Below are positions 20,781 to 33,612 of a stretch of DNA of 64,000 bases, piece after piece. Numbering within the stretch: position 1 is the first letter of the stretch; every line of letters starts with the position of its first letter. Source of the stretch: Psychrobacter sp. APC 3426 (GTDB taxonomy: Bacteria; Pseudomonadota; Gammaproteobacteria; Pseudomonadales; Moraxellaceae). The position numbers were made by a program, and so were the translations under genes. The DNA is taken from positions 1-64,000 of the forward strand of contig NZ_JASDCF010000006.1 of assembly GCF_030408035.1 (NCBI RefSeq), in the 5' to 3' direction. The notes beneath the pieces are model-generated. The model saw nothing but the letters and a program-made list of their open reading frames with translations. It did not search any database and was not told where the DNA came from.

Positions 20781-23138
20781 ATGACAGTACGCAATAACAA
20801 GGTAATGATGATGAGCAACCGCGTATCTTCGGCTTTTGCCATTTCAGCATTGGCAGTCAGCATGGTGGCAGTAAGTAACAGCGCTCATGCTGCACAGCGC
20901 ATTGAAAATGTTTCTGTGGTACAAACTGCGCCAGCGGTGACACAAATGCGTTTGGGCTTTGCAGGCTTGCCAGTATTACCTGCTGCATATCAGCTCGACG
21001 ACCCAAGCCGTTTGGTACTAGATTTCGAACAAGTGCAAAACGGACTTGCTAGCCGATTTAATGAATACAATATTGGTATGGTTAATGACGTCACTACCTT
21101 AAGTAGCGACAGCACCACGCGTCTGATTGTTGGGCTTAAACAAGCGGGTAACTATACGACAGCGATTGATGGCAACGACTTGTTGTTGACCATTACTGAT
21201 CCTAACCGTCCAGTGGTTAATCAAGTAGTTACCAACGACCCTGTCCAAGACGTGCTGAACAACAATAGTGGCATGACAACCACAGCAGTTGTCACTCCCA
21301 TTGTAGAAACCAGTAGCGCTCCTGTTGCGGCTGTCAATAGCACCAATACTACGGTGGTCAAAAACCAAGTGCCAGCTGATACGATGGTGGTCAGAGTCAA
21401 CCCATTGTTAAATCCACAACTTGCGGCTTCGCAAGTCAGCAAACAGTACAGCTATGATGGTCTAAGTGCGGTTAATTTTTCAGCAGGCAACGATGGCGGC
21501 GGCAATGTGAGTATTGCTCTTGCCAATGAAGCGATTCCAGTTGATGTACAACGCCAAGGCAACAAGTTGGTTGTACGTCTCACAGGCAGCACTGTGCCTA
21601 GAAACCTACTACGCCGGTTAAATATTAATAGTGGTCTGGTGAGTAGTATTGATACCAAAAACCAAGGTCAAAATGGTGTTATTACCATCAATATGACTGA
21701 TGATTATGAGTATCAAGCGTATCAGTCAGGCAATCAGCTAAATATTGGTATCAACAAGCCTGAATTGCTACGTGAGCCAACACTGGAAGAAAGAGTGTAT
21801 AGCGGTGAGCCACTTTCCATGGAGTTCCAAGACGTGGAAATACGTAGTGTATTAGATATCTTGGCTCAATTTACTGAAATGAATATTGTGGCCAGTGATT
21901 CGGTCGCTGGTAATATCACTTTGCGCTTAATCAATGTGCCTTGGGATCAAGCGCTCGACATCATCCTAAAAAGTAAAAATCTGGGCAAGCGTGAGAATGG
22001 CAATGTGATTTTGATTGCTCCATCTACAGAGCTTGCTGAACAAGAAGCACGTGAACTGGAAGCTCAGCAAGCGGTCGAATCTTTCGCACCACTGCGCACA
22101 GAATACATTCGTTTAAGCTATGCCAAAGCACAAGATGTGTTGACTCTAATCTCGCAAGGAAGTGGCTCATCTGGCGGCAGCTCAAATCGTGCCGATGATA
22201 ATAATACTCTATTATCCAACCGTGGAACGGTCACTGTTGACGAACGCACCAACACCTTGATTATCAAAGATGTGGCAGACAGCATTGAAAATATCCATAA
22301 GTTAATCAGTAAAATTGATATTCCTGTTCGTCAGGTAATGATTGAGGCGCGTATCGTTAGTGCCACTGATAGTTTCAGTAAAGAGATTGGTGTTCGTTGG
22401 GGTATCTTGTCAAACGGTGCAGCCAACAACCGGAACTTACTGGTAGGCGGTAGTAACCAAACATTGTGGGACTTAAAAGACTTTGATGTGGAAACAACGA
22501 CCGTCAATGGTCAAACCGTTTCTTATCCTTCATACGATATCAGCCGCCCTGATAACTTAAACGTCGATTTGGGTGTTGCCAATCCAGCGGGCAGTATTGC
22601 TTTTGGCTTGCTCAGCATGTCAGATGTGATGCTTGATCTTGAGCTGTCAGCGCTACAAGCGGATAACCGCGGTGAAGTCATCTCCACGCCGAAGATTTTG
22701 ACCGCGGATAAACAAACCGCGAAAGTCTCTTCAGGTACCCAGATTCCTTACCAAGAAGCCTCAGCCAGTGGTGCAACCACCACCAGCTTTAAAGAAGCGG
22801 CATTAAGCTTAGAAGCCACACCAAACATTACCCCTGACGGTAAGATTGGTTTGCAGTTAGTCATCACCAATGGTACGCCGACTATCATTAATAATCAGGT
22901 CGCCATTGCTGAAGATTCTATCTCAACCAACGTTATCATTGAAGACGGTCAAACGGTTGTATTGGGCGGCGTCTTTAAAAATCGCACCAGTAACGGCGTA
23001 GATAAAGTACCTTTCTTAGGTGACTTGCCTTATATTGGTCGTGCTTTCCGCAAAGATGTACGCAGTAACGCCAAAGAAGAGTTGTTAATCTTTGTCACCC
23101 CAAAATTAATCAATGATGGCACCAGTCGTTTGAACTAA
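20781..23138 (+). CDS. pilQ: Type IV pilus outer-membrane secretin PilQ
   Basis: PilQ forms the gated outer-membrane channel for the pilus. The 785-residue precursor has a signal peptide cut after SAHA (about 38). Two AMIN-type domains bind peptidoglycan (about 40-130 and 200-330). The N0/STN-like domain starts at about 345 (PLSMEFQDVEIRSVLDILAQF), followed by an N1 KH-like domain with a Gly/Ser-rich loop. The C-terminal secretin core contains VMIEARIV, STPKILTADKQTAKVSSG and VVLGGVFKNR. GAGGAAT precedes the start. It ends the pil operon at a terminator. Confidence 0.96.
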   Translation: MTVRNNKVMMMSNRVSSAFAISALAVSMVAVSNSAHAAQRIENVSVVQTAPAVTQMRLGFAGLPVLPAAYQLDDPSRLVLDFEQVQNGLASRFNEYNIGMVNDVTTLSSDSTTRLIVGLKQAGNYTTAIDGNDLLLTITDPNRPVVNQVVTNDPVQDVLNNNSGMTTTAVVTPIVETSSAPVAAVNSTNTTVVKNQVPADTMVVRVNPLLNPQLAASQVSKQYSYDGLSAVNFSAGNDGGGNVSIALANEAIPVDVQRQGNKLVVRLTGSTVPRNLLRRLNINSGLVSSIDTKNQGQNGVITINMTDDYEYQAYQSGNQLNIGINKPELLREPTLEERVYSGEPLSMEFQDVEIRSVLDILAQFTEMNIVASDSVAGNITLRLINVPWDQALDIILKSKNLGKRENGNVILIAPSTELAEQEARELEAQQAVESFAPLRTEYIRLSYAKAQDVLTLISQGSGSSGGSSNRADDNNTLLSNRGTVTVDERTNTLIIKDVADSIENIHKLISKIDIPVRQVMIEARIVSATDSFSKEIGVRWGILSNGAANNRNLLVGGSNQTLWDLKDFDVETTTVNGQTVSYPSYDISRPDNLNVDLGVANPAGSIAFGLLSMSDVMLDLELSALQADNRGEVISTPKILTADKQTAKVSSGTQIPYQEASASGATTTSFKEAALSLEATPNITPDGKIGLQLVITNGTPTIINNQVAIAEDSISTNVIIEDGQTVVLGGVFKNRTSNGVDKVPFLGDLPYIGRAFRKDVRSNAKEELLIFVTPKLINDGTSRLN

Positions 23139-23169
23139 GGGTCAGTCAGTTGGTTTGACGAATAAGAAA

Positions 23170-23196
23170 AAGCGAGCCTGAGTGCTTGCTTTTTTT
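23170..23196 (+). terminator. Terminator after pilQ
   Basis: AAGCGAGC and GCTTGCTT pair (one G-U) around a six-base loop, followed by a T run. It separates the pil operon from aroK. Confidence 0.8.
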
Positions 23197-23397
23197 ATGG
23201 TTTAATTTTGAGAGGGGATGTATGTGATTAACCCCATTCTCAAAATGAAGAAACGCTGTAGTATTATCTTTAATAAACAAAGCAGTTTTGACAAAGGCAG
23301 TCGTATTTTTTGGATTTGTTGTCACAATAATCCTCGCTCATTACTAGCCAGAATATCAATGACGTTGTATCATACCTAATTTAGCTGAGTGAGTATT

Positions 23398-23958
23398 ATG
23401 GTGGAGGAATTACCGTCGGTGTTTTTAGTGGGACCGATGGGAGCAGGGAAAACAACCATCGGTAAGTTGCTGGCTAAGCAGCTAGGGCGAACGTTTGTAG
23501 ACAGTGATTGGTATATTGAGTCGCAGACAGGTGCCGATATTGCTTGGATATTTGCCAAAGAAGGTGAAGCGGGCTTTCGTGAGCGCGAGACAAAAGCCAT
23601 CGATGAATTGACCCAAAAGCCTCAGATTGTTTTGGCGACTGGCGGCGGCGCAGTAATGTCTGCGGAAAATCGTGCGTTTTTAGAACAGCGTGGTATCGTG
23701 GTATATTTGAATGCACCTGTCGATGTGCAAATGGCGCGCACGGCAAAGGACAAGTCGCGACCACTATTGCAGCAGCCCAATCCTAGAAAAATCTTGCAGG
23801 ATTTATACAGTGCTCGCGACCCACTGTATCGTCAAATCGCTCACATTATTATGCCTACTGGCCATACTTATCCACGGCATATGGTCAATCAGCTCTTACA
23901 GCAGCTAGAGCCATTTTATGCATCTGAATCACCCGTAGTGAGCAATAAAGAAAACTAA
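23398..23958 (+). CDS. aroK: Shikimate kinase
   Basis: AroK phosphorylates shikimate with ATP in the aromatic amino-acid pathway in the cytoplasm. The Walker A loop is GPMGAGKT (11-18 from the chosen start). The shikimate-binding DSD follows, then GFRERE and the GGGAVM loop (about 79-84); the lid has KDKSRPLL. I chose ATG 23398, which puts the P-loop at the normal distance from the N-terminus. A GTG nine bases upstream is also possible. aroB follows 73 bases downstream. Confidence 0.95.
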   Translation: MVEELPSVFLVGPMGAGKTTIGKLLAKQLGRTFVDSDWYIESQTGADIAWIFAKEGEAGFRERETKAIDELTQKPQIVLATGGGAVMSAENRAFLEQRGIVVYLNAPVDVQMARTAKDKSRPLLQQPNPRKILQDLYSARDPLYRQIAHIIMPTGHTYPRHMVNQLLQQLEPFYASESPVVSNKEN

Positions 23959-24031
23959 TCACTTATACCAAACTCCATACTATTTAGCCTCAGCTGCTTT
24001 TAGCTTGCGATATAAATCTAAGGAATCATTC

Positions 24032-25150
24032 ATGGCTGTATCACTGTTTCTTGATGGTTTGACCGTTCATACACAAAGTCATGATTATCCGATTGTTATT
24101 ACTGAAAGCGCTACTGAAGATGCTACTGGGCAGAGCAGTATGGCACAGCAGATTGCGCCATATATTAATGGTCGCCAAGTGTTAATAGTCACTAATGACA
24201 CTGTTGCGCCTTTATATTTAGCATCATTAGAAGACGAGTTAGCGGCGCATTTTACGGTTAAAGTATGCGTCCTGCCTGATGGCGAACAGTATAAAAATCA
24301 GGCCAGTATCAACCACATTTACGATGTGTTGATGGATGAGCATTTCAATCGCGATGTGACCTTAATTGCGCTAGGTGGTGGGGTGATTGGTGATATGACG
24401 GGGTTTGCTGCCGCAAGCTTTATGCGTGGCGTCAATTTTATCCAAATTCCGACCACACTATTGTCACAAGTCGACTCGAGCGTAGGCGGTAAGACGGGCA
24501 TCAATCACAGCCAAGGCAAAAATATGATTGGTGCCTTTTGGCAGCCGCAGATGGTGCTTGCTGACATGAGTACGCTTAAGACGTTGCCGGCACGTGAGTT
24601 GTCAGCAGGGCTTGCTGAAGTGATTAAATACGCGCTCATCATGGACATAGCCTTTTTGGAATGGCTAGAAACAAATCTGCCAGCTATGATGGCGCTGGAT
24701 TTGGCAGTCCTTGGTGAAGCGGTAAAACGCTGCTGCCAATACAAGGCAGATATCGTAGCGCAAGATGAAAGAGAGTCGGGTGTGCGTGCCTTACTAAACT
24801 TTGGTCACACTTTTGGACACGTGATAGAAACCCATGAAGGCTATGGTAATTGGCTACATGGTGAAGCAGTCGCTGCTGGTATGGTACAGGCAGCTGAGCT
24901 GTCGCAAAAACTTGGTTGGCTAACGATTGAGGATGTTGCTCGTGTCAAGCGCGTGCTAGAGTTGGCAAGTTTGCCAACCTGTCCGCCAGCCATAGAGGTA
25001 CAAACCGCTTTAAGATTAATGGGTCATGATAAAAAAGTGAAACACGGACAAATCCGCCTTATTTTGTTAAAATCATTAGGTGAGGCGGTACTTACCAATG
25101 ATTTTGATGCCGAGCTTTTGACGGATGTATTGTCACAGCATAGCGCGTGA
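24032..25150 (+). CDS. aroB: 3-dehydroquinate synthase
   Basis: AroB is an NAD-dependent enzyme that makes 3-dehydroquinate from DAHP, the second step of the shikimate pathway. The 372-residue protein carries LPDGEQYKN, the glycine-rich [16 protein letters not shown] (NAD binding), [20 protein letters not shown] and the zinc-binding histidines in [13 protein letters not shown] and LHGEAV. ATG 24032 follows AAGGAA at good spacing. An in-frame TTG 27 bases upstream is not needed. It sits between aroK and the SPOR-like gene, the enterobacterial aroK-aroB-damX order. Confidence 0.96.
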   Translation: MAVSLFLDGLTVHTQSHDYPIVITESATEDATGQSSMAQQIAPYINGRQVLIVTNDTVAPLYLASLEDELAAHFTVKVCVLPDGEQYKNQASINHIYDVLMDEHFNRDVTLIALGGGVIGDMTGFAAASFMRGVNFIQIPTTLLSQVDSSVGGKTGINHSQGKNMIGAFWQPQMVLADMSTLKTLPARELSAGLAEVIKYALIMDIAFLEWLETNLPAMMALDLAVLGEAVKRCCQYKADIVAQDERESGVRALLNFGHTFGHVIETHEGYGNWLHGEAVAAGMVQAAELSQKLGWLTIEDVARVKRVLELASLPTCPPAIEVQTALRLMGHDKKVKHGQIRLILLKSLGEAVLTNDFDAELLTDVLSQHSA

Positions 25151-25318
25151 TGGTTTTTTGCTTGGTGATGAGCGTTTAATTATTAGCAATTTACCACTAA
25201 TAGCTATTGCTGCTATCCAGAAGCTACTGACGCTAAGTACAGCCAACTCGTTAGCCATTGCTTTATTTGAATGAGCCTGTTTTACGCTCTTAAATATATT
25301 TTCCCTAAGGATATTCTC

Positions 25319-26425
25319 ATGGCAGCACCAAGACCGAACACGCGTAGCGCTAGCCAATCATATCGCCGCCAAGCATTAATCTGGTTGGTGGTGACATTGC
25401 TATTGGGTGTGGTTACTGCGCTTGTCTGGATGTTCAGTCAGACGCCAGCGATGGGAGCCAAAATCGAGAATGCACCGATATCAGCGCCGCAGACGTTAAG
25501 TGCAGAGCTTGAGCAACCGTTAAAGATAGAATCGTTGCACGAGCTTGATACCGATGTGCAGCCGATTAATTTTGATGCGACTATCCGTGATTTGCGCAGT
25601 TATCCTGACGAGTTTAAAGACAAGCGTTATTTGCTCGCCAACAAAGGTAAATGGACCGTTCAGGTGATGAATGTTGCCGAGAATGATGTCATCGTCAGCT
25701 ACCTAGAGAGCCGTGACGATCGTAATAAGTTCTCCTACTTCCGCTATCTTGATGAGGAAAATCAAGTACGCTATATGCTGACCTATGGTCTGATGAGTAG
25801 CCCACAGGAAGCGGTAGGGGCGGCCAAGCTTGTCGACTTCAAACTGCCTGCTGATGTCCGTGTGCTACCAGAAGAAATCAACCGCTATGTCAGTATTATT
25901 GATAACTATGAGCGCCCAGATCCAGTCAAGGATTTGAGCACTAAACGCACACGTTCCGTCAATTTAAAGCCGACTAAGCGTGAAGTGCCAGTGCGTCAAC
26001 AGGCTCAGCCTGTTGCCAAAGACACTGACAATAGTGAGACGCAACGCGCATCTAGTAGTAGTAACCGTGGCAATCAAAGTGCTGGCGATGACAGTAGTGA
26101 AGAAAGCATCCGTCAGTCTGCTGATACCTCTGCCACTTTGTCTGTCAATGAAGAGCGTATCGTGGGGAACGAAGACTCATCTTCTGCAAGCACGCCCAAA
26201 GAAGAAAGTAACGCGACCAAGCCTGCTCAAGAGAACAAAAAACCTGCACCATCAGGTACTGATAATAGCGCGACCAAAAAGCCACCAGTGGTACCAACCC
26301 CTAAACCACCAACTACTGCGAACAATGCAAACAGTAGCGCTGGTGCAGCAAATAAGCAAGCCAACTCGAATGCGGCTAAGAATAACGACAGCATCAAAGA
26401 GCTGATAGAAGAGAAAAGCAATTAA
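25319..26425 (+). CDS. SPOR-like single-pass membrane protein in damX position
   Basis: A 368-residue protein with a short basic cytoplasmic N-terminus and one membrane helix (about 20-41). A periplasmic domain (about 95-185) contains KWTVQVMNV, then FSYFRYLDEENQVRYMLTYG and SPQEAVGAAKLV. This order of strands and helix resembles a SPOR domain, which binds denuded peptidoglycan at the division site. The remainder (about 210-368) is low-complexity, rich in S, N, T, K and P. ATG 25319 has AAGGA upstream. Position after aroB and before gltB matches the SPOR gene of Acinetobacter. The SPOR call is by pattern and synteny, not by alignment. Confidence 0.7.
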   Translation: MAAPRPNTRSASQSYRRQALIWLVVTLLLGVVTALVWMFSQTPAMGAKIENAPISAPQTLSAELEQPLKIESLHELDTDVQPINFDATIRDLRSYPDEFKDKRYLLANKGKWTVQVMNVAENDVIVSYLESRDDRNKFSYFRYLDEENQVRYMLTYGLMSSPQEAVGAAKLVDFKLPADVRVLPEEINRYVSIIDNYERPDPVKDLSTKRTRSVNLKPTKREVPVRQQAQPVAKDTDNSETQRASSSSNRGNQSAGDDSSEESIRQSADTSATLSVNEERIVGNEDSSSASTPKEESNATKPAQENKKPAPSGTDNSATKKPPVVPTPKPPTTANNANSSAGAANKQANSNAAKNNDSIKELIEEKSN

Positions 26426-26466
26426 TTTGTGATTGTTATTCTGCTCGGATTGTTGCTATCACTAAT

Positions 26467-26501
26467 AAAACCCCACTAACAACGTGTTAGTGGGGTTTTT
26501 T
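26467..26501 (+). terminator. Terminator after the SPOR-like gene
   Basis: AAAACCCCACTAAC pairs perfectly with GTTAGTGGGGTTTT, leaving a short loop and a T tail. It also has an A run on its 5' side. Confidence 0.92.
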
Positions 26502-26544
26502 GTTACTATAGTCAGTGAAAAGTAATATCGATACATCACACGCT

Positions 26545-26610
26545 GCTGATATCAATTTTTCTTGCTTGCTGTGCCTGCGCAGACAGAGGCTACAAAAAAT
26601 TTATATCAGC
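26545..26610. repeat. Imperfect palindromic element
   Basis: Outer arms GCTGATATCAATTTTT and AAAAATTTATATCAGC pair with one mismatch. At the centre is a second palindrome, CTGCGCAG flanked by CTGT and ACAG. Nested symmetry over 66 bases is typical of dispersed intergenic repeats, but only one copy is in this window. Confidence 0.45.
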
Positions 26611-26888
26611 AATACCGTAGCGTTTTTAGGATATTTTTACTATATTATAAGAAGCCTTATCGTCAGTTCATTAAAAGGTTTCTAGAGCTTTAATCGCACC
26701 TAATAATAAATGCTCTTACAAAATATGGCTGATGAATCGATAGAAAAGACTAGATTTTTTGTCAATCATTAACTAATATAACGGTGGGCGACGTTCTGTA
26801 TAGTTATCGTAAACAACTATCTATTAACAATCGTTTAGCAGGTCCTTGTGATTTATGAGGTGTTTTTGCTAAATATTTGTTGTCTCAA

Positions 26889-26932
26889 GCGCGGTTACTT
26901 ATCCTTTAGCATAAAATTAAGGTAAGTAGCGC
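26889..26932 (+). other. Hairpin in the gltB upstream region
   Basis: GCGC, TACTTA and CCTT on the left arm pair in order with AAGG, TAAGTA and GCGC on the right arm, with small bulges. There is no T tail, so a terminator is unlikely. It may be a leader structure if transcription of gltB starts upstream. Confidence 0.35.
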
Positions 26933-27381
26933 AACCTCTCTTATTGTCACTCTTTTTGGGGTTCGTAAAGCGCTTGAGTACAGAGCGTCAGATATTCCAA
27001 ATTAATCAAATGACCCCGTCATCATATCTAGCTAATGACCGTTAAGCGCTAGGTAAAGGACGGTAGCAAGCGACTTCAACATAACGAAGATAACCACATT
27101 GCGTTATTGATGTTTAAGTCACTGGTATGCGGATTAAATATTTATCCTAATACTCAGGGCGATGACTTACTGTCTTTTGATTCACATTATCTTTTGACAC
27201 CTCATTGCACGATTACCACGGTAAAGGCTTTAGCTTACTGTCACAGAATGATAATCGGAGCGCTACATCATTTATTAATTCGGATATACGAATATTAATT
27301 CTCAGCCCGTTCTGCTTACGGGTATTGGCTTATGTGCCGCATTGGATATATAAGTTACCCGTTCACTAAAAAGGACTAGCC

Positions 27382-30300
27382 ATGTCAATGATTTCCTCCC
27401 ATACGCATTTGGCCACGCCAGATGACTTCTCTGATAACTGTGGTTTTGGTTTGATCGCTCACATTGAGGGTGAAGCCAGCCATGATTTGGTAAAAACCGC
27501 CATCCACAGCTTAAGCTGCATGACGCATCGCGGCGGTGTTGCTGCTGACGGTAAAACTGGTGACGGTTGCGGTCTATTACTTGCCAAGCCTACTGAGTTT
27601 TTTAGAAATATAGCTACTGAACAGCAATTCACCATTACAGATAACTTTGCAGTAGGCATGGTGTTCGTCAATTTAGATGAAGCTAAAGCCATGCATAGCC
27701 AGCAGGTACTAAGCGATGAGATTACCGCGCAAGGCTTAGAGGTTGCTGGCTGGCGTGATGTGCCGCTTGATTTAAGTATCGTTGGTGAGATTGGCCGTGA
27801 GACGCTGCCTGATTTTAAGCAAGTTTTTGTCAATGCTCCCGATGATCTGGCTGCAGACGATTTTAACCGTAAGTTGTTTGTCGCTCGTAAAAAAGCAGAG
27901 CAGCGCTTGGCTGATGATGAGCTGTTTTATGTGTGCTCATTAAGTTGCCAAACTATTATTTATAAAGGTCTGGTGATGCCATCAGATCTGCCAGCGTTCT
28001 TTTTGGATTTACAAGATGAACGTTTGGCTTCGCATATTGTTGTATTCCATCAGCGTTTTTCAACCAACACGCTACCGCGTTGGCCGCTGGCACAGCCATT
28101 TCGCTATCTAGCGCACAATGGTGAGCTGAATACCATCACAGGTAACCGTAACTGGTCTGAAGCACGTACGCCAAAATTAAAATCAGACAAATTGCCCAAT
28201 TTAAACGAATTAACCCCACTCGTGAATAGTACTGGCTCTGACTCATCAAGCTTAGACAATATGTTAGAAGTGCTGATGTCTGGTGGTATGAATCTGTTTC
28301 ATGCTATGTCGATTTTGGTGCCACCCGCTTGGCAAAATGTCGATAGTATGGATATGGATTTGCGGGCATTTTATGAATTTTATTCGCAGCATATGGAAGC
28401 GTGGGATGGGCCCGCAGGTCTGGTGATTCAAGATGGACGCTATGCGGTCTGTATGCTTGATCGTAATGGCCTACGCCCATCACGTTGGGTGACGACTAAG
28501 AACGGTTATATCACGGTGGCCTCTGAGGTTGGCGTTTGGGATTATGCACCAAAGGATGTACTGGCAAAAGGTCGAGTAGGCCCGGGTCAGATGCTGGTCA
28601 TTGATACGCTAACTGGTCAGATTTTAGATACCAAAGCCATTGCGACCTTACTTAAGAAAGCGCATCCTTATCGTAAATGGCTGCGCGAAGAAGCGACCCG
28701 TATCCGTGATGATGAGCGCCTTGAAGAAGAGCTGGCAGCGCAGGCATGCCGCGGTGAGCCGCTTAAAGCATTGCAAAAAATGTATCACATCACCAATGAA
28801 GAGCGTACTGAAATTATCCGTCCCAATGCCGAAAATGGTCAAGAGCCAGTCGGTTCGATGGGCGATGATACACCAATGGCAGTGCTGTCGCAGCAAATCC
28901 GTCATGTCGGCGACTTCTTCCGTCAGCAGTTTGCACAAGTAACCAATCCACCGATTGACCCACTACGTGAGTCAATTGTGATGTCGTTACAGACTTGTCT
29001 TGGTGCTGAGACCAATGTGTTTGCGCCCTCTGCGCGAGATGCACACCGTATTATCTTATCGTCGCCAGTATTGTCTGCCAGCAAGATGCAGCAGCTTGAA
29101 ACTTTGGGTGATCCAGCGTTTAAGATGGCGCGTATTGATTTAAATTATGATCGCACCCTTGAGCTGTCAGAAGCCATCGCCACTATCTGTGAGCAAGTGG
29201 CGAGTGCTATTCGTGCAGGCCATACTTTGATTGTATTGTCTGATAAAGCTATCGATGCCGATAAAGTGCCGGCCAACGCTATTATGGTAACCGGTGCGGT
29301 GCATCATTATCTCATTGGTCAAGGCATTCGTACCGATGCCAATTTAATTATCGAGACTGGTCTGGCACGTGATTCGCATCAAGTGGCGGTACTGATTGGC
29401 TTTGGCGCGACATGCGTTTATCCTTATTTGGCTTATGATGTTATTGATGATTTAGTCGCGACTGGTGAGCTACTCGGTGATCCGATTCAAGCCCGTGTTA
29501 ATTTCCGTAAGGGCTTGGATAAAGGCCTACTGAAAATCTTATCAAAAATGGGCATCTCTACCATTGTTTCTTATCGCGGCGCGCAGTTATTTGAAGCGGT
29601 TGGGCTCTCTGAAGAAGTTGTGAGCTTATGCTTTAAAGGCGTGCAAAGCCGGATTAAAGGCGCTACCTTTGCCGACCTTGCTGCTGACCAAGCACAATTG
29701 GCGGCTAATGCTTTTAAACGTCGTGCGCCACTCGATCAAGGTGGTCTGCTGAAGTTTGTGTTTAATAAAGAATATCATGCCTTTAACCCTGATGTGATTA
29801 ACAGCCTGCATACCGCCGTACGCACGGGTGATTACGATAATTATCGTCATTATGCCGACTTGGTTAACAGTCGTCCTGTTGCGACCTTGCGTGATTTATT
29901 GCAATTAAAGACAGACAACTCAATTGACGTTAATGACGTGGAGGATATCTCAGCAATCCTGACACGCTTTGACTCGGCTGGTATGTCGTTAGGTGCATTA
30001 TCACCGGAAGCTCATGAAGCGATCGCCATGGCGATGAATACCATCGGTGGCCGCTCAAACTCAGGAGAGGGCGGCGAAGATCCGGTACGCTATGGCACGC
30101 TGCGCAATTCAAAAATCAAGCAAGTGGCCTCTGGTCGTTTTGGCGTGACGCCTGCGTATCTACGCTCTGCTGAAGTGATGCAAATTAAAGTGGCGCAGGG
30201 TGCAAAACCAGGTGAGGGTGGTCAGCTACCTGGTGGCAAGGTTAATGCTTTGATTGCACGCTTGCGCTATTCTGTACCAGGTGTGACGTTGATTTCACCG

Positions 30301-31845
30301 CCGCCACATCATGATATTTATTCTATTGAAGACTTGGCGCAGCTAATTTTTGACTTAAAACAAGTCAATCCAGATGCCTTGGTATCGGTGAAACTGGTCT
30401 CACGTCCAGGCGTTGGCACTATCGCGACCGGTGTGGCAAAAGCGTACGCTGATTTGATTACCATTTCAGGCTATGATGGCGGTACGGCAGCGTCACCGCT
30501 ATCCTCTATCCATCATGCTGGCTCGCCATGGGAGCTAGGTTTGGCTGAGACGCATCAGTCGCTACGTGTCAATGGGCTGCGTGATAAAGTGCGCGTACAA
30601 ACTGACGGCGGTCTCAAGACGGGTCTTGATGTGGTAAAAGCCGCCATTCTTGGTGCAGAAAGCTTTGGTTTCGGTACCACACCGATGATTGCGGTTGGTT
30701 GTAAGTATTTGCGCATTTGCCATCTTAATAACTGTCCGACAGGCGTTGCTACGCAAAAAGCCAAGCTACGTGATGAGCATTTCATTGGTGAAGCAGAGAT
30801 GCTCATTAACTTCTTTAAGTTTGTGGCGACTGAGACACGTGAATGGCTTGCTGCACTTGGTGTGCGTAGCATGGAGGAGTTGGTCGGGCGTACTGACTTG
30901 CTTGACGTGCTAGAGGGCAATACCGATAAGCAGCGTCATTTAGATTTAACGCCGTTATTGTTTAGCCATCCAGCCAGTAGCGGCAAAGCGCAAACCTGTC
31001 AGGTTGAGCGTAATGAGCCGTTTGATAAAGGCTTGCTGGCGGAGCAGATGATTAATGATATGCTGCTTAATATTCGTCAAGGTAATGGCGGTGATTATAG
31101 TTATTATGTTGGTAACTGCGATCGTTCTATTGGCGCGCGTATCTCAGGCGAGATTGCGCAGGTCTGGGGCAACCTCGGTATGAGTGATATGCCGATTAAA
31201 TTGCATCTGACGGGTACTGCTGGGCAGAGTTTAGGCGTCTGGAATGCCGGCGGTCTAAATATTGAGCTTGAAGGCGATGCCAATGATTATGTCGGTAAAG
31301 GCATGGCAGGTGGCGAGATAATCATTTATCCACCAAAAGACTCAAGTTTTACGGCGCAAGAGACGGCCATTATTGGTAATACCTGCTTATATGGTGCAAC
31401 GGGTGGTAAGTTGTATGCAGCTGGTACGGCAGGCGAGCGTTTTGGTGTACGAAACTCTGGCGCGCATGCCGTCATCGAAGGCACAGGTGACCACTGCTGT
31501 GAGTACATGACAGGTGGTATTGTTACCATTCTTGGACGTACTGGTTTGAACTTTGGTGCAGGCATGACAGGCGGTTTCGCTTATGTGCTCGACATGGAAG
31601 GTGATTTCTTTGATCGCTGTAATCATGAGCTGATTGACTTAAACCGTATCTCGAGCGAGCAAACCGAAGAGCATCGTATCCATTTGCAACAAGTGATTGA
31701 AACCCATGTGGATAAAACAGGCAGTGCTTGGGGTCAGACGATATTGGCTGACTTTGAGCATTATGTTCGCAAGTTCTATTTGGTCAAACCAAAAGCGGCG
31801 AATATTGCCAGCCTTCTAAAAACCACCATGGCTGACCCACAGTAG
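27382..31845 (+). CDS. gltB: Glutamate synthase (NADPH) large subunit
   Basis: GltB transfers the amide of glutamine to 2-oxoglutarate. The 1487-residue chain has a short propeptide before catalytic Cys20 ([10 protein letters not shown]), which becomes the N-terminal nucleophile. The class II amidotransferase domain follows ([24 protein letters not shown]). The FMN-binding synthase domain contains the 3Fe-4S cysteines C1107, C1113 and C1118 ([12 protein letters not shown]). The C-terminal GXGXG beta-helix has repeated G..G..G patterns. AAGGA precedes the ATG. gltD follows 165 bases later as its partner. Confidence 0.98.
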   Translation: MSMISSHTHLATPDDFSDNCGFGLIAHIEGEASHDLVKTAIHSLSCMTHRGGVAADGKTGDGCGLLLAKPTEFFRNIATEQQFTITDNFAVGMVFVNLDEAKAMHSQQVLSDEITAQGLEVAGWRDVPLDLSIVGEIGRETLPDFKQVFVNAPDDLAADDFNRKLFVARKKAEQRLADDELFYVCSLSCQTIIYKGLVMPSDLPAFFLDLQDERLASHIVVFHQRFSTNTLPRWPLAQPFRYLAHNGELNTITGNRNWSEARTPKLKSDKLPNLNELTPLVNSTGSDSSSLDNMLEVLMSGGMNLFHAMSILVPPAWQNVDSMDMDLRAFYEFYSQHMEAWDGPAGLVIQDGRYAVCMLDRNGLRPSRWVTTKNGYITVASEVGVWDYAPKDVLAKGRVGPGQMLVIDTLTGQILDTKAIATLLKKAHPYRKWLREEATRIRDDERLEEELAAQACRGEPLKALQKMYHITNEERTEIIRPNAENGQEPVGSMGDDTPMAVLSQQIRHVGDFFRQQFAQVTNPPIDPLRESIVMSLQTCLGAETNVFAPSARDAHRIILSSPVLSASKMQQLETLGDPAFKMARIDLNYDRTLELSEAIATICEQVASAIRAGHTLIVLSDKAIDADKVPANAIMVTGAVHHYLIGQGIRTDANLIIETGLARDSHQVAVLIGFGATCVYPYLAYDVIDDLVATGELLGDPIQARVNFRKGLDKGLLKILSKMGISTIVSYRGAQLFEAVGLSEEVVSLCFKGVQSRIKGATFADLAADQAQLAANAFKRRAPLDQGGLLKFVFNKEYHAFNPDVINSLHTAVRTGDYDNYRHYADLVNSRPVATLRDLLQLKTDNSIDVNDVEDISAILTRFDSAGMSLGALSPEAHEAIAMAMNTIGGRSNSGEGGEDPVRYGTLRNSKIKQVASGRFGVTPAYLRSAEVMQIKVAQGAKPGEGGQLPGGKVNALIARLRYSVPGVTLISPPPHHDIYSIEDLAQLIFDLKQVNPDALVSVKLVSRPGVGTIATGVAKAYADLITISGYDGGTAASPLSSIHHAGSPWELGLAETHQSLRVNGLRDKVRVQTDGGLKTGLDVVKAAILGAESFGFGTTPMIAVGCKYLRICHLNNCPTGVATQKAKLRDEHFIGEAEMLINFFKFVATETREWLAALGVRSMEELVGRTDLLDVLEGNTDKQRHLDLTPLLFSHPASSGKAQTCQVERNEPFDKGLLAEQMINDMLLNIRQGNGGDYSYYVGNCDRSIGARISGEIAQVWGNLGMSDMPIKLHLTGTAGQSLGVWNAGGLNIELEGDANDYVGKGMAGGEIIIYPPKDSSFTAQETAIIGNTCLYGATGGKLYAAGTAGERFGVRNSGAHAVIEGTGDHCCEYMTGGIVTILGRTGLNFGAGMTGGFAYVLDMEGDFFDRCNHELIDLNRISSEQTEEHRIHLQQVIETHVDKTGSAWGQTILADFEHYVRKFYLVKPKAANIASLLKTTMADPQ

Positions 31846-31998
31846 CCAATAGTAGGTTTTTACAGACGTTTTAATACATAGGTTTTCAGCAGGTAAGTGA
31901 CAGTAACAATAGACATAGTAATGATAAGTCCATTAATAGTAGATATATTTTTCATTTACGATTAATGAAGTATCGTTGACTGTCACTGCCCACTATAG

Positions 31999-33432
<1,434 letters not shown>

Positions 33433-33478
33433 TTGGTTGGATAAAAATCCAACTATTGATAATCCCGCTTCGTTTTCA

Positions 33479-33520
33479 AACGTCTTTTATCTTTTAATAG
33501 GTAAAAGACGTTATTTTTTT
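33479..33520 (+). terminator. Terminator after gltD
   Basis: AACGTCTTTTATC pairs with GGTAAAAGACGTT (one G-U) around a short loop, followed by A and seven T. Confidence 0.87.
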
Positions 33521-33612
33521 GATAAATGCTAGCGAAGTGTTTAAGCTAACGTACATCAGGCCAATCATTATACGACCCTGTATTTATCCAACCATTAAAA
33601 GAGTGACCTTGC

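Larger units (their letters stand above)
26502..27381. other. Long spacer upstream of gltB
   Basis: Nearly 900 bases without a credible gene. It contains the two hairpins listed separately (26545-26610 and 26889-26932). A 63-codon open frame at 27107-27298 lacks a ribosome-binding site and recognisable content. The length suggests a regulated gltB leader, but no promoter pair is convincing by eye. Confidence 0.5.

Noticed and set aside
27107..27298. 63-codon frame upstream of gltB
   Set aside because: There is no ribosome-binding site and the composition is typical of random AT-rich DNA.
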